Shown: positions 1 through 11,231 of the stretch, piece after piece
How the letters are laid out: the number at the start of each line of letters is the position of its first letter
Position numbering within the stretch: the stretch's first letter is position 1
Assembly: GCF_052857255.1 (NCBI RefSeq)
Contig: NC_135505.1
Span: 54,920,792-54,984,791, forward strand
DNA length: 64,000 nucleotides
Reading direction: 5' to 3'
DNA from: Amblyomma americanum
Taxonomy: Eukaryota; Arthropoda; Arachnida; Ixodida; Ixodidae
The notes under the pieces: model-generated
The model's input: only the letters and a program-made list of their open reading frames with translations
Told to the model about the DNA's origin: nothing
The model's database searches: none
Position numbers and translations under genes: made by a program

Positions 1-539
1 CTTTTACCCTCATTTCATCCCAGCAACGATTTCGAGTTTTCAAATTTTCCTCCATGCATCGTTCCTGCCCACTCACTGAATACCCGCTCAGTCTAATTGC
101 CTTCTCATTCATTGCCTTTTGATTCTCGATAATTACCTAATTGCCTCTAATTAATCATTATTTTTTCTATCTCCTGGTTACGTATAGGTCACTTATCACT
201 GGTCACGTGATTGCTCATTTCGAGTTTTCAAACTTGGCGCCAAGCTTTGGCTTTGTCCATACTTCCAGTTTTTCAAACTTGGCGCTACGTTGTAGCTCCA
301 CCTACTTTCAGCGTTTTCAAATTTCGCGGCACTTTTTCTCTGGCCCAGCCACTTTTTGGACATTTTTGGCTGTAAATAATTATCCGATTACGAAATTTTT
401 TTTTTCGCGCAGCATCCGCACATCATCCTCTTCCAATTACACAACCAATCGTATAACGCTATCTCTTCTGAGTTGCCCACAACTGCTGCGGACACAATCC
501 CCGGCAACATAGCCTAGTAAAGTTCTCACTTTATTCAAA
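1..539. other. Non-coding flank with diverged 44-45 bp repeat units
   Basis: I see no recognisable gene here. The main structure is a short degenerate tandem series. The word TTTTCAAACTTGGCGC occurs at 225-240 and 270-285, and a related copy (TTTTCAAATTTCGCGG) starts near 314, giving a spacing of about 44-45 bp. A further related word (ATTTCGAGTTTTCAAA) occurs near position 28 and again at about 218. An open frame from 141 to 512 spans these repeats but begins at a non-ATG codon and shows no domain, so I do not call it a gene. The right edge is the target-site duplication of the next feature. Confidence 0.5.
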
Positions 540-588
540 ATGTAATACTGAACAAGGCTTACGACTGGCCGAGTTAGTACTGACTCAC

Positions 589-2240
589 CTTAAAACCAGC
601 CAGAAGACAGAACACACAAGACATGAGCTCAAGAGGCTGGACTAACAAAAATTTCATTGAAGATTTTGATTATTTGATTTGATTTGTGAGGGTTTAACGT
701 TCCAAATCAGCTCAGGCTATGAGGGACGCCGTAGTGGAGGGCTCCAGAAATTTTGACCACCTGGGGTTCTTTAGCGTTCACTGACAACGCACAGTACACG
801 AGCCTCTAAAATTTCGCCTCCATTGAAATTCGACTGGCGTGGCCAGGATCGAACCTGCGTCTTTTGGGACAGCAGCCGAGCGCCATAACCACTGAGCCAC
901 CACGGCAGCATCATTGAAGGAAAGCCACAAAAGACCCGCGAAGAGATACAGGCACACAATAACCCAAAGCAGTGAAAGGGCGAAGTGCAATCAAAGGTCA
1001 CTGGCATACTAATGAATCATCTAAAAAAGCAAATTCTTTACGGTGAAGGTTTTCCGATGGCTTAGCCAAACGTGTCCTTAGCCTTACCAATGTAGTAAGC
1101 CTCAACTATCTACCGACAGATTTATCCCTTCCGTAAACCACTGACGTGTCGTGGAAATTAGGCGTGCAAAGAGACAGGTCATCCTCAGATTTGCATTCAC
1201 AAGATTTAGCGTGCAATGCCAGATTAGAATTTGCCTTCCCCCTATAGAGTAGAAGTGCTCAGTCAGGTGCAAATTCAGATATCTGCCTGTCCGCCCATAT
1301 TAGTTTCAGCCATAAGGCAGTGGAACGCAATAAACTCCATTACTTTTGCAAGTGGTGAACCTCTTTTTGTGACACTGTCCATTGTGGACAAGTACCCAGT
1401 TTTATCTAGCCTTTTTTTTAATGGCGGCACAAATGCCTCCTGTCTTGCACTTCGCTGTTAAGGCATATCAGCATTGCGCTTTCCCGCGAATTTCTTGAGA
1501 CTGTGAAATACTGTGGAGTTAAGGTATATCAGCATCATCCGAGTATGTGTTCCTTACCCTCGAGCGAGCGAAAACATACTATGACAGGTCGTTGAGATGG
1601 GCAAGTGGGAACCCAGCTGCTTGGAAACCTGCTACAAGAATGCGTCCTCAGTAGTGATGGCATGACTTATGTAAAGCTGATGTCATGCACACGACTGCAC
1701 ACCCATCAAGTGTTTCCATCTTTACTGACCTTAACCAGCGACAAATACACCTCTTCACCATCCTTCCCCAGCAACGAGTGGTCCAACTCGTAGCTAAAAA
1801 GAGCCTTCCCCGATCTTTAGCTGTAGCCCTGACAAACATGGTCGTCTACAAAGCGCAGGTCTGCATCAAGAAACTGCTAACGGTTCTGCTTAGACAATTC
1901 TGATGTAAAAGACAGGCCTTGACTGCATGCCTTAAAGACTCCTAAAACATCTTGTGCCAACTTATGTGAGCCTTCAATGTCCAGAAAAATTAGGTAGTCA
2001 TGAACATAACGAAATGCTACTATGCCAAGGTCTTCCAAATAGGGCTCTAATGCCTTATCGACTTTAGACAAAAAAATGTTGCTGAGCAAAGGTATGACCT
2101 GAGTGTAAATACTGCCCTGCTAACTGACAAATGCAGATTTGCAGTAAAAGGACAACGGCCCCATGAAGCCAGCAACCGAAATCATGCAATCATCTGTAAA
2201 ACCATGTTCATTGTTCACCCTGATGCAGTTTGCACATGCC
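589..2240 (-). pseudogene. Penelope-like RT/GIY-YIG remnant, left (inverted) arm
   Basis: Read on the minus strand, 2089-1877 encodes a reverse-transcriptase fragment containing LEDLGIVAFRYVHDYLIFL. The last part corresponds to the catalytic YVDD box with the first Asp changed to His. Downstream the frame is broken. A peptide block after the RT (minus 1839-1648) and a decayed GIY-YIG-like segment near 1300-1240 correspond to blocks seen better in the right arm. The sequence then runs into the 3' non-coding end (about 1200-589). A SINE interrupts it at 663-910. There is no intact frame, so the copy cannot encode a functional protein. Confidence 0.75.
654..919 (-). mobile_element. tRNA-derived SINE (Ruka-like) with 9-bp target duplications
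   Basis: On the minus strand the element starts at about 910 with a tRNA-like head. An A-box-like TGGCTCAGTGG is followed by a B-box GGTTCGATCC, then a body that includes a GAGGCGAAATTTTAGAGG stretch and a tail ending in ATTTG-type short repeats at about 663-690. The 9-mer TCATTGAAG occurs at 654-662 and 911-919 and is the target-site duplication. The element has no coding capacity. Its transcription would depend on RNA polymerase III and its mobility on a LINE. It resembles tick SINEs of the Ruka type from memory of that family, and a database search would settle the subfamily. It lies inside the left arm of the Penelope-like insertion and is therefore younger than it. Confidence 0.85.
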
Positions 2241-3656
2241 TCAGAGGTCTATCATGTGACAATGAATAGTACAGGCCCTACATGTCAATGCTCACTGCAG
2301 AGCACCTGCCCAGGTTGCTGTCCACAAGAAACTAGAACTTCACAGAACTCCACTTCTGTGAGTTGGCAAGGCGGTATTTACATCAGAAATCAGGCATATG
2401 CAGAGGGTCCCAGGTCGCACCGTTCCTCTGCGACATTCTTCTGTACAGAGTCGATACCGCAACAAAGCCGTTTGGAAGACCTCGGCATAGTAGCATTTCG
2501 TTATGTTGATTGCTACCCAATTTTTTTGCACAAGGAGGGCTCATATAAGTTGGCACAAGACGTTTTAGAAATCTTTAGGCATGCGGTCAAAGCCCATCTT
2601 TTACGTCTGAATTTCACTAAGCATAACCGTTTGTACCTTCTTGACTTAGACCAGTGCTTTGCGGACGACCACTTATGTTGGTTCCACAGCCCAAGATCGG
2701 GAAGCCTCCTATCTATGAGTAGAACCACTCGAGGCTGGTGAAGGACAGGCTGGCAATCGCATGCATCACGACCGCTTTATGGAAGTCATGCCATCACTGT
2801 GTTTAGAATGCATTCTCGGAGCAGGTTTCCAAGCCAATGGCACCTGGGTTCCCACTTGCCCATCTCGCGCACCTGTCAGAGCGTGTTTTTACTCTTTCGA
2901 GGGAACAGAACACCATTCTCATGATGCTGACGTAGTTGAGCAGCACAAAAAGGAGGGCTCTATACCTTACCTCCTCGCCATTTCGCACCGTCCGAAGAAA
3001 GTTGCACCAAAGTATGATGTTGCTGTTGTCTTGACAGCTAAAAGTGAGGTTGGAGCTCTTTGCTTCTCCGTTCAAATTAGGCTTGATACAACTATGGGTA
3101 ATCGTCCGCTATGCACAGTAGAAGATAAAAAATGTCCACTACTTGCAAAAGTAAACGGGTTTTTGCGTTCCACTGCCTCGTAGCTGAAACTACTATGGGC
3201 AGACAAGCAGATATCTGAATGTGCGCCTGGCTGAGAGCACTTTCACTGTATAGAGAGGAGGCGAATTTTCACCTGACACTGCACGTTCAATCTCGTGAAT
3301 GCATTCGGAGGACAACCTTTCTCTTTGCACGCCTGATTTCCGCGGCACACCAGTGGTTTAGGGAAGTGATAAATCTGTCCTGATATAGTTGAGGCTTACA
3401 TCGGTGAGGCTAAAAACGTGCCTGGCTAAACCGTCGGTGTACCTTCACTGTAAGGAATTAGTTTTTTTGATGGTTTACTAGTATGTCAGTGCCTTTCGAT
3501 TGTTTTTTGCCCTCTCACTGCTTTGGGGTTTTGCGCGCGTGAATCTCTTTGCAGGTCTTCTTTTGTCGCTTTTCTTTAATAAAATTTCAGTTGTTAGACC
3601 AGCCTCGTCTTGTGCTCATCTCTTCTCCTGTGTTGTGTCTTCCGGCTGGTTTTAAG
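2240..3656 (+). pseudogene. Penelope-like RT/GIY-YIG remnant, right arm
   Basis: The RT part (about 2460-2700) reads LEDLGIVAFRYVDCYPIFL followed by LYLLDLDQCFADDHLCW, the region just past the catalytic box. The YVDD box is altered to YVDC. After frame changes, 2940-3070 encodes IPYLLAISHRPKKVAPKYDV, a block that precedes the GIY-YIG domain in Penelope-like proteins. Near 3192-3245 a third frame gives YYGQTSRYLNVRLAE, matching the core of a GIY-YIG endonuclease (family pattern Y-x-G-Q-T-x-R-x-L-x-x-R-L). The 3' non-coding part ends at 3656 and includes AATAAA at about 3579. In-frame stops (for example the TAG ending the frame at 3183) and frameshifts make it a pseudogene. Confidence 0.85.
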
Positions 3657-3669
3657 ATGTAATACTGAA

Positions 3670-6600
3670 TGCCGGAAGACAGCCATTTTAGAGTCAAGCG
3701 CACTTATAATGGCCCCAGATATAATGAATGTTCATTTATTACAAAAAATAGTGCTTTCTTCATTAATTTATGCAAGAAGTATATGACACTGCATCAAAAT
3801 AAAAAAGGACTAACCCTCATGGCCAAACTGCAGTTACAGAAAACAAGGGGACACCATAAACCTGCCTCACATGCAAAAGCTTGCACTTCAGGCCAATGCA
3901 GAAATCAGATCAGATTGCTTCCCAAACTGCATAACACTGCCATGCAAAGAATGTGGCAGGCAATAAAGGAGCAACAAAAAAGCGAACTGTAGGTAGCAGC
4001 CAATCTCATGCAGACAAGCTACAAGGTCAGGCCAACATCGACGTGGAGGAGAAATTTGAAAAAAAAAAGCCACAACAAGCACATAATTTTTAAGGTTTTC
4101 ACAGCACACTGAGCCCTTCAAATGGCAAATACTTTCCTGAAAAACATAACAGAAGCTGCAATTTTTTTTCGGAAATCAATTTTTTTCATGTACTTCATTG
4201 TTCTTGAAGCATGGGCAGGTGTAGAGTAGTCAGTTTAGTGCATGCATCCCTAAGCAATGCCATGCCAAAAACTGTACTTACAGAAAAAGCTTGCCTTACT
4301 GAGTGAATACCACTGGCCATCCGCTAATTTCCCAGCCTGCTCCAGGTCCCTGGCACAAATCACACGCAACTTGGTGGCTTGCACAACTTCCATGCAACTC
4401 TTGGTCTTTAACTGGAAAAAAATTGAGGAATCAGCGAGATTTCAAATTTTACAAGCATTTCTTTGTTTCAATGACCGCTTAAGAAAAAAAAACAGCAGTT
4501 TCTGTGAGCGCAACTGTTTTTTCACACTAGCTTTCTACAGTAAACCACGTTTATCGCGACATAATTCACACTGACTTGCTGCACGGTCCCAGCACTACTG
4601 TGTATAGCTCTATGGTTTCAAATGCTTGATAGCTCTGAGCCCTTGGGCTTGCACTCGTTAATGCAGAAAACCTCGTAAAAGGCAACCAGAGCTTCGAGCT
4701 TTAAGCCATAGGTATTCTGAAGCTCAGTGGTCTGTGGGAGAACTTTTGGCTGGGTGACACAGTAACAAATGCTGCTCCAGTTACTTTCACTGCATTGCAA
4801 AAAACTTGCACAGCAGAGACCTGCCCTCCATTTTGCATTGCAGAAACAATCACTGAAATTCAAAGCACGCATACTAAATGCACACCTGCCTTCCAACACA
4901 GCTTCATAATAATGGGTATAATTATTGGAATGAAATACCTGTCAGTACATGTAGTTTTCAATTTATCCAAAAATTATAAGCAACCGACAAAAAATAAACA
5001 TTAAAAGGAAAATAACCAGAATTGCTTAAAAAATCTGTCAGAAGAATTATGTGACATCCATTACACTCCAGCAGTTCTTCGGTTTGTGCACCTTCAAACC
5101 ACACTTTCTTACAGGCACTTTTGCACAGAAATTGGGTTGAACCTGATCTTTAAGAATCTTTTTTGGTGCAACAGTAGAGAGAAACCAGGTTTTACCCAAA
5201 AACGAAGGGTCCTACACATTTGCATCACAAGCCCAGATGGTGCACTTGAGTTGCCGCTTATGCTTATGCAAGAAACAGTAACAGAGATATCTTGACTAAA
5301 TCTAAAAAAGAGGAAGTGCAATGCAAGTGTAATGCAGAGAATTACTAAAACACTGGGAGGATTCCAACAGTAGGTGAATGCATGAATGGGTGGCAATCAG
5401 ATGGCTAATTGAGATTAGGAAATTTGAGGAAAAAGGGTGGTAGCATGTGGCACAGGATACAGTTACCTAAAATGAACTGGAGAGCCATTGTTCTGCACTA
5501 ATTTTAACAGCACATTCACACGACAGACAAAATCACTAACTCCAGGAACGGACTGCGCATCATGCGACTTAATGTCAATCACCATTGCAAATGGCACCAT
5601 CACCGCGGACTGCACATGAGGAAAAGTAGACGTATTTTTGCTCTCAACTTTGAGCAGTAGTCAGCTGCGCTTTTAAGAGCAAAGCTCTGACATATGGCAA
5701 CATTGGCACTTTGTTTTACTGATATGAGGGTGCTCATGAGCGTGCAAGTCCCATGTTTGTTTTGCACCAAATGCGTTAATTGCGAGGTATGTTTAACTAA
5801 AGAGGGGCATCTAACATGGGCATCAGCCCTCCGCTAGGGCAGCTCTTCATTACTTCCCTTCCATATCCCTCCCTTATATCACGGTTCAAGTGTCCACCAA
5901 AATGTGAGACAGTTACTGTTACATTTCCTTGAATTTTCCTTCAACTAATTTTAAATTTTTCAAGGATGCAGCTTTAAGAAGGTAGAGGTACAAACTGTGC
6001 AGTATAACCATATGCTATGGCAATAAACACGCAATAAATCTGTGCTGACAGCAGCTTGCCCAGTGCATTGCAAGGATGCTATGCCATACAAGGATTGGTG
6101 TCATCGTGCAATGTTACATTACTTACTGACAAATTGTTCTCTGTATCATAAATACTGGTAAACCATCATTGTTGAGCACAATGTTTTTAAAGAGATAAAT
6201 GAACGTATAGGTCCTTTTCGAGGACACATATGCATACCAGGCAACAGGTGTGCAATGTCAAAGCACGTATATGATAACAGCAGCTGCGTCAAGAGCTACA
6301 TCAGTGACTATACTTTGTACAAGTCTACAGGTCCGGTATTTATAAGCGGAGGTACTGCTGTGAAGTGCATGTAGAGTTTGCATGCATTTCTAAACCTAGC
6401 TGCAAGCCTATGTTGAAAATATGTTTCTAAATAGGCAGCTAAGATATGCATCACTCAAAAAGAATAACTACCATGAACGGATAAGGAAGGATGACACAGC
6501 CGAAGGCAGGAAGCACGCAAGGCCCAATAGATGCTGGCCGCTGGCAACTGCAAATAAATACATCCAGAGCAACAGCTGTCAGTGGCTGTAGCCATGTCAT

Positions 6601-7559
6601 GAATGACAAGAGAGGAAATCGTCTACTGCTTTAAAAACTATAATTAGATGTAATATAAGTAAATAAAACACCAATGAGCTAGCCCATGACAAAAGAAATG
6701 AACAGATTTTATGTAATGCACCCATATACATTCTTTGAGAAGAGTCACAATGACTGTTATAACCACACTGAAAGATGAGCTCGCTGAAATACCACACACC
6801 AATATGAATATAAGATGTGCAGGTTTTCATTAATTCCTAACATGGTGCCTTGCACCAATGTCTAGGTATTAAATTGAAAGTTGCAACCAGTTTGCCCTGG
6901 ATAATTGAGAAGATAGAATGGAAAAAAGCATGCCTTCAATAGCAAGAAGCTTGATATCTCACAGCACAGCTTAGCATCATAGAAAAATTGCTAGCGCATT
7001 TAACAAATCTGCATACAATTAAAAGCTGCACAAATTTGTCGACTGACAATGCATGTAAGGGCAAGAGAAACAAAAAAATACCAAAGAACACTCGTGAGTG
7101 CGGCGAAGGGAGGTCTGTGGGTCGGATCGTGTGCCTGGGAAGAGTTCCGAGCTCGGAGAATCGCCGGCACCACAGCTGATGGCACGCAACCAAGAATAAA
7201 TAAAAAAGTGAAAATAAGTAACAAAAAAAAACCATCGACAATGGCGAAAGACTTGAATGCGGGCCGCAAAAGCGAGGGATATAGCAAAAAGGTAGAAATC
7301 CTAAATAAGTGTACAGTTGCATCTCCGACAGCTCGCAGTGCTCAGAAGGAGAGCAAGCATCAACGCTTGCAGCTGAGGAGACGCAAGATTGATTAACTTT
7401 GACATAACACTGCCTAAAATCCTGTTCTACTGGGGAAGCACAGATAAGTTTACAAATGACAAGGCGAGGAATATGCACCAGCCTTTCACATGCGATCACT
7501 TTCTCAGAATAATTTAGTATAACGGATATTAAGGCAAAAGCAATAATCCGATAAGTACC
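3670..7559. other. Non-coding, AT-rich stretch; nothing recognised
   Basis: No protein family, RNA gene or clear repeat is visible on either strand. Open frames are short and unsupported. A 115-codon ATG frame at 7049-7396 encodes a Lys/Arg-rich peptide ending RRRKID with no domain. The antisense frame over the same DNA (6936-7571) is longer but hydrophobic and low in complexity. Sequence of this kind would fit an intron or intergenic DNA. Confidence 0.5.
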
Positions 7560-9310
7560 AACACTGAGCAAAATAGTGCGGTGTCTGATCGCAGCTGGCC
7601 TAGCGCGAGCGCTCCGCCGCGCGGCACTTCTCGCTCTTCTCGCTCATCGTCTTCTACGCAATGCAAATCCATGCTTTTGCACACAGTGTCGAAGCGCTAG
7701 CAAGCGAAAGAGTAACTCTGTTGTGATATCTGGTGCCATTTTTATTTACCACGGCACGCGAATACTGAACGCACATAAAGAAAATGAGAACACACTTGTC
7801 ATGCAGAATATAGGCCCTGCTTTTTTGGCGCCGCATTATAGCTGCGGCAACCGCATGCAGACAGCCTCCACTCACATCCCTATATAGTCGCATACAAATA
7901 GCGCGTGTGAATACAGATCATTAGCAAAGAAACGCAGAGCGGGACTCACCGGTCATGCGATTCATCCAGGCTTAGTAAAACCGCGCTGGAGTCTTCGTTC
8001 GCTTTTACAGATGACAAGACGTCGCAGCACTGTCTTTGTTCTTGGCTTACCTCGCCAATGTTGACAGGCTGTAATTCTGGTCGTTGGCTTCCAAAACACA
8101 CTTCTGCTCACCTTCCTATTGAATGAGTTCTTCACACGTGTCCGCCGTACCAGCACCCAAGCAATGCTTCAAAGAGGCAAATAATACAAAACGCGACGCG
8201 TCGTTAGCGCTGCAATGGCGCCGACGGCTGCGTTTTCGCGTCGTTGGAAAATTGCAACCGACAAAAGTTTGATTTCAAACCATGAATAATTATACTATCT
8301 CCGTAACAAAGACGCTTAATATTTTTAAAATTATTTTTACATTATTTATGAATATTAAAGCGCTTTTAGTTACTTTTTTGGCATATCGTTTGTAGAAGCT
8401 GCGATCCTGTGATCCCCTGAAATGACCCAGATGCGCTAGCAGACGACGGAGCAGGCGACGGAGCAGACGACGCTGTTGACAGAATGTAATTTCGTTTGAT
8501 GCCAGATAAAATCACTAAGTTGCGACAAAAACAGCGGCGAAAAGTGCCGTATCTCGAGTTGGCGAATATCGTGGATAAGCTGAACGCAATTGGCACGATG
8601 GAGAGTAGCTGCGATGCATTAATTTGCGCGACACTGGCACGCTCACCGGAGATCATGAAACGTAACAGCTTAATCTGTGACCAGTACAAGCGGATTGCTT
8701 TGATATCAACTGCGTTACGAAACTACGTCGATACTTGCGTCTCACTTTAGCTAATATGCAACAGCGGCCAGCACTTGCCGCATCCTGATCGCGTGTAGTT
8801 TAACAAGCAAGAGCCCACTAGCGCATCGAAGCAGCCGTGTTTAAAAGTTCGTATCGTTACGAGAAATACGAGCTGTTTTGGCACGTACTGGAATTGAAGT
8901 TCTCAGCCTGTGCGTCACGGATGGTGACGATGGCGTCGCGGACGATCTTAACTAAGACTCGCCGCAACGCAGCCGATAACCCAAGTATATGGGCGTTAAA
9001 GGTTGTTCGCCAGTACTGCAAACGTGGGCATGAAGTATCGCTCAGTCGCAGTGCCAGTCGCTCGCTGCTCGATTTTCCAGCCTTCCGAGTGAAGGTCGCA
9101 AGCTGTTGAGCCAACCGGTGAGCCAACCGGAGTGAGCGAGCCGAGCTTTCGGGAACGACGCCGCCCGCGGGCGCGCCGGGCAATGAACTACGCGCTACCC
9201 CCTGGCTGCCCTAGTCGTCGCTAAGCCTAGCCGGTTTCACATCGATGCAGCAGTTGAGTGCACTTCGAAACCGGCTAGCGCTGAGGTGCTGCTCTCGTCA
9301 TCGTTTTACT
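7560..9310. other. CpG-richer, possibly promoter-like or unique region
   Basis: Compared with its surroundings this interval has patches rich in CG dinucleotides (about 7570-7700, 7930-8250 and 9030-9310) containing runs such as GCGCGAGCGCTCCGCCGCGC. It contains no repeat I recognise. One ATG frame at 8496-8750 (84 codons) lacks similarity I can name. A duplicated word (TGAGCCAACCGG) sits near 9107-9130. A promoter or first-exon role is only a guess. There is no TATA box or splice pattern that I can defend. Confidence 0.25.
9227..9278. repeat. Hairpin-forming inverted repeat, 12-bp arms
   Basis: The arm CTAGCCGGTTTC at 9227-9238 is the exact reverse complement of GAAACCGGCTAG at 9267-9278, with a 28-base loop between them. 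It lies in CpG-rich sequence just upstream of the open frame at 9336. It could be a structured RNA element, a protein-binding palindrome or chance. Confidence 0.6.
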
Positions 9311-9335
9311 GTGAACCTCGTCTCATAGTAAAACA

Positions 9336-9617
9336 ATGATATGCTCGGTTTCCGCGACACCTTCAGGAGCGGAGCCAACTGAGGCCAGCAGAGCCGCGAT
9401 TGAGGAGCAGCAATTAAAGGCGCCGTGGGAAGACATTTGTTTGCATTTTTGTTATCGCTTCTACCAACGACTCGATATTGGCCAACGATACTCCATCCGA
9501 CGGTTTAGTATGGACTTGAACAAACATTACTGTCGCATTTTTCTGACGCTGGCGGCCGGTATCCAGCCTGGCATGCCGGCCCCGAGAAGGGCGCCCGTAC
9601 TTTATCATGGCGCTTAA
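9336..9617 (+). CDS. Hypothetical small open reading frame (93 aa)
   Basis: The frame starts at an ATG in a favourable eukaryotic context (AAACAATGA) and runs 93 codons to TAA. It lies just downstream of the CpG-rich patch and a 12-bp inverted repeat. The product has a small-residue, polar N-terminus (about residues 5-30), then a stretch rich in aromatic and basic residues (about 35-70), and ends in a Pro/Arg-rich tail. I see no signal peptide, membrane span or known domain. It could be a first coding exon, a short gene or a chance frame. No splice donor or polyadenylation signal supports one choice. Confidence 0.2.
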   Translation: MICSVSATPSGAEPTEASRAAIEEQQLKAPWEDICLHFCYRFYQRLDIGQRYSIRRFSMDLNKHYCRIFLTLAAGIQPGMPAPRRAPVLYHGA

Positions 9618-11140
9618 CTGTATGGCTGTGGTGCACATCAAAACCCCCAGACATCCTCCTCTTTGCTCAGGTTGTCATAGCACACAGTCACACTGGGACC
9701 ACAGCAGTTTAGAGGACCTAGCGCGGGTGCACAGGAGCTAGACTGTGTCAAAGCAGGCGAAACTCTTGAAAGCGCGCGATTGACGTCAGTTCCAAGACTT
9801 TATTCACATTTCGACCGATAATCAAATCGGTTCAAACTCGCCGGCCGCCGCATTTCACCTTCGGCGTCATGCGCTGTTGTCTATATTTAGCGACATTTTC
9901 GTGTCACCGTCATGAAATTTTCAGTGAAGGCAATGAACGACGTCGTAAAGTATTTTTTGCTATTTTATGATAAACAGCACGTCACTGCCGCTAAAAAAAA
10001 TTTCCGCCAACACTGTATCAGTGTTGGACTTAAGAGCGCTAGCTACGAGAGCTTCAAGTGTTTAGATCGGGGTGCTCAGCAAACGTGGAGAAGACAAAAT
10101 ACGAACATCTGAGGGCGTTTCGTTTCGAAAACATTCCTTCTAAGATACAGGCAGCGTCATCTACTTCAAAGATTTTGCACTACTATTGCGATCTGCAGCC
10201 ACCTTCGCTATATCCGGTATGTTTCCTCCTTATATATCAGTTAACGAATTGTATACACGTGTGCATTACAACAAGACGAATTGTTTGACCGCGTCCGGAA
10301 CCCTCTGCGACAAACGATTAGGCCATATGGCTGTCTGGAAGTACCCGGAATGCATGGCTTGGGGGCGAAAAGGTCGTCGGTGCGAATCCCACACATATTT
10401 TGGGCTTCATCTAAATATTTATTTTATCCTCAGGAACATGACAAGTCAAATGACACCACTTCGATCATTATGCTTCAAACGGGCGGCCCCCAAATTTGAT
10501 GCAAATCGGGGTCCGCGGGGTCCCACTTCGACAGCCGCTGTACTGGCATATGTAAAACGGATCGAAGGTGTCTGTGACAACTGAGGCTCTACGCGCCCGC
10601 TGTTGCTATGCGATATAGTGTGGTAACTGTCTTGGCCAATTTGACCTTCCCTGCAGACAGACGTGTCCTTGACAAACGTAAGTAGTAAGAGCTGACGCTC
10701 TTAAAACTGAAACGCGGAAAAATGATATCGGGGTTGCTTTGAACATTTATACAGACAACTGCGTGCATGTAAATACATGCTGCCTTTGTGTAGCCGGATG
10801 ATTATGGCGAGTAATTATCCCTGATTGACGATTAACGATATTCTTTTCCGCGCCGTGCGTAGAAGTGTCCTTGGCCTTTTCTGCGCATGTAGTAGTAGCG
10901 GTACATTATGTTACATGGCTTGAACCTGTCACAGAAGCCAAGAGGACACTGACTTTCAGTAGCTGCGCATCGACTTGCGCACACCGATTGGTGTGCACGC
11001 GCTGTCGTTGCTGCAGCTACATGCCGCCACCGCAAGCGCGTGTGAATACGCAGGCACCGTTTGCTTCGTCGCTTGTGCATTACAGCTTTTTGGGATTTCA
11101 AAGCCGCATCATACTCTTGAGCATGCACTACTTTCGTCAC
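9618..11140. other. No recognised feature
   Basis: I see no mobile-element protein or RNA gene here. A B-box-like word (GGTGCGAATCC) near 10380 sits in a vaguely tRNA-like context, but the A-box and acceptor pairing are missing. An ATG frame at 9912-10112 (66 codons) is unsupported. Confidence 0.4.
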
Positions 11141-11156
11141 ACTGTCATGTGTCGTG

Positions 11157-11186
11157 CTGTCGTGCTGTCGTGTGACAGCACGACAG
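11157..11186. repeat. Perfect hairpin, 13-bp arms, 4-nt loop
   Basis: CTGTCGTGCTGTC at 11157-11169 is followed by the loop GTGT and the exact reverse complement GACAGCACGACAG at 11174-11186. It sits just upstream of the palindromic array and shares its CTGTCG and CGACAG words. Confidence 0.85.
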
Positions 11187-11231
11187 TATTTCTAGAATTC
11201 TGCAGTAAAAGAATTACCCTCACCAGGAATC

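Larger units (their letters stand above)
540..3669. mobile_element. Palindromic Penelope-like element insertion flanked by 13-bp target duplications
   Basis: Two inverted arms (about 589-2240 on the minus strand, about 2240-3656 on the plus strand) carry the same 3' part of a Penelope-like element. The 13-mer ATGTAATACTGAA is present exactly at 540-552 and at 3657-3669, as expected for a target-site duplication. Between the left duplication and the start of the homologous arm lie 36 extra bases (553-588) with no counterpart on the right. Penelope elements are known for partial inverted copies and short terminal extensions, so the layout fits that class. The arms are diverged, with many substitutions and indels, so the insertion is old. 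The left arm also carries a later SINE insertion. Confidence 0.82.

Noticed and set aside
6936..7571. 211-codon minus-strand open frame
   Set aside because: Hydrophobic, irregular composition with no domain, overlapped by an equally open plus-strand frame. Probably a chance frame.
10336..10400. tRNA gene
   Set aside because: Only a B-box-like word is present. The acceptor stem and A-box are not recognisable.
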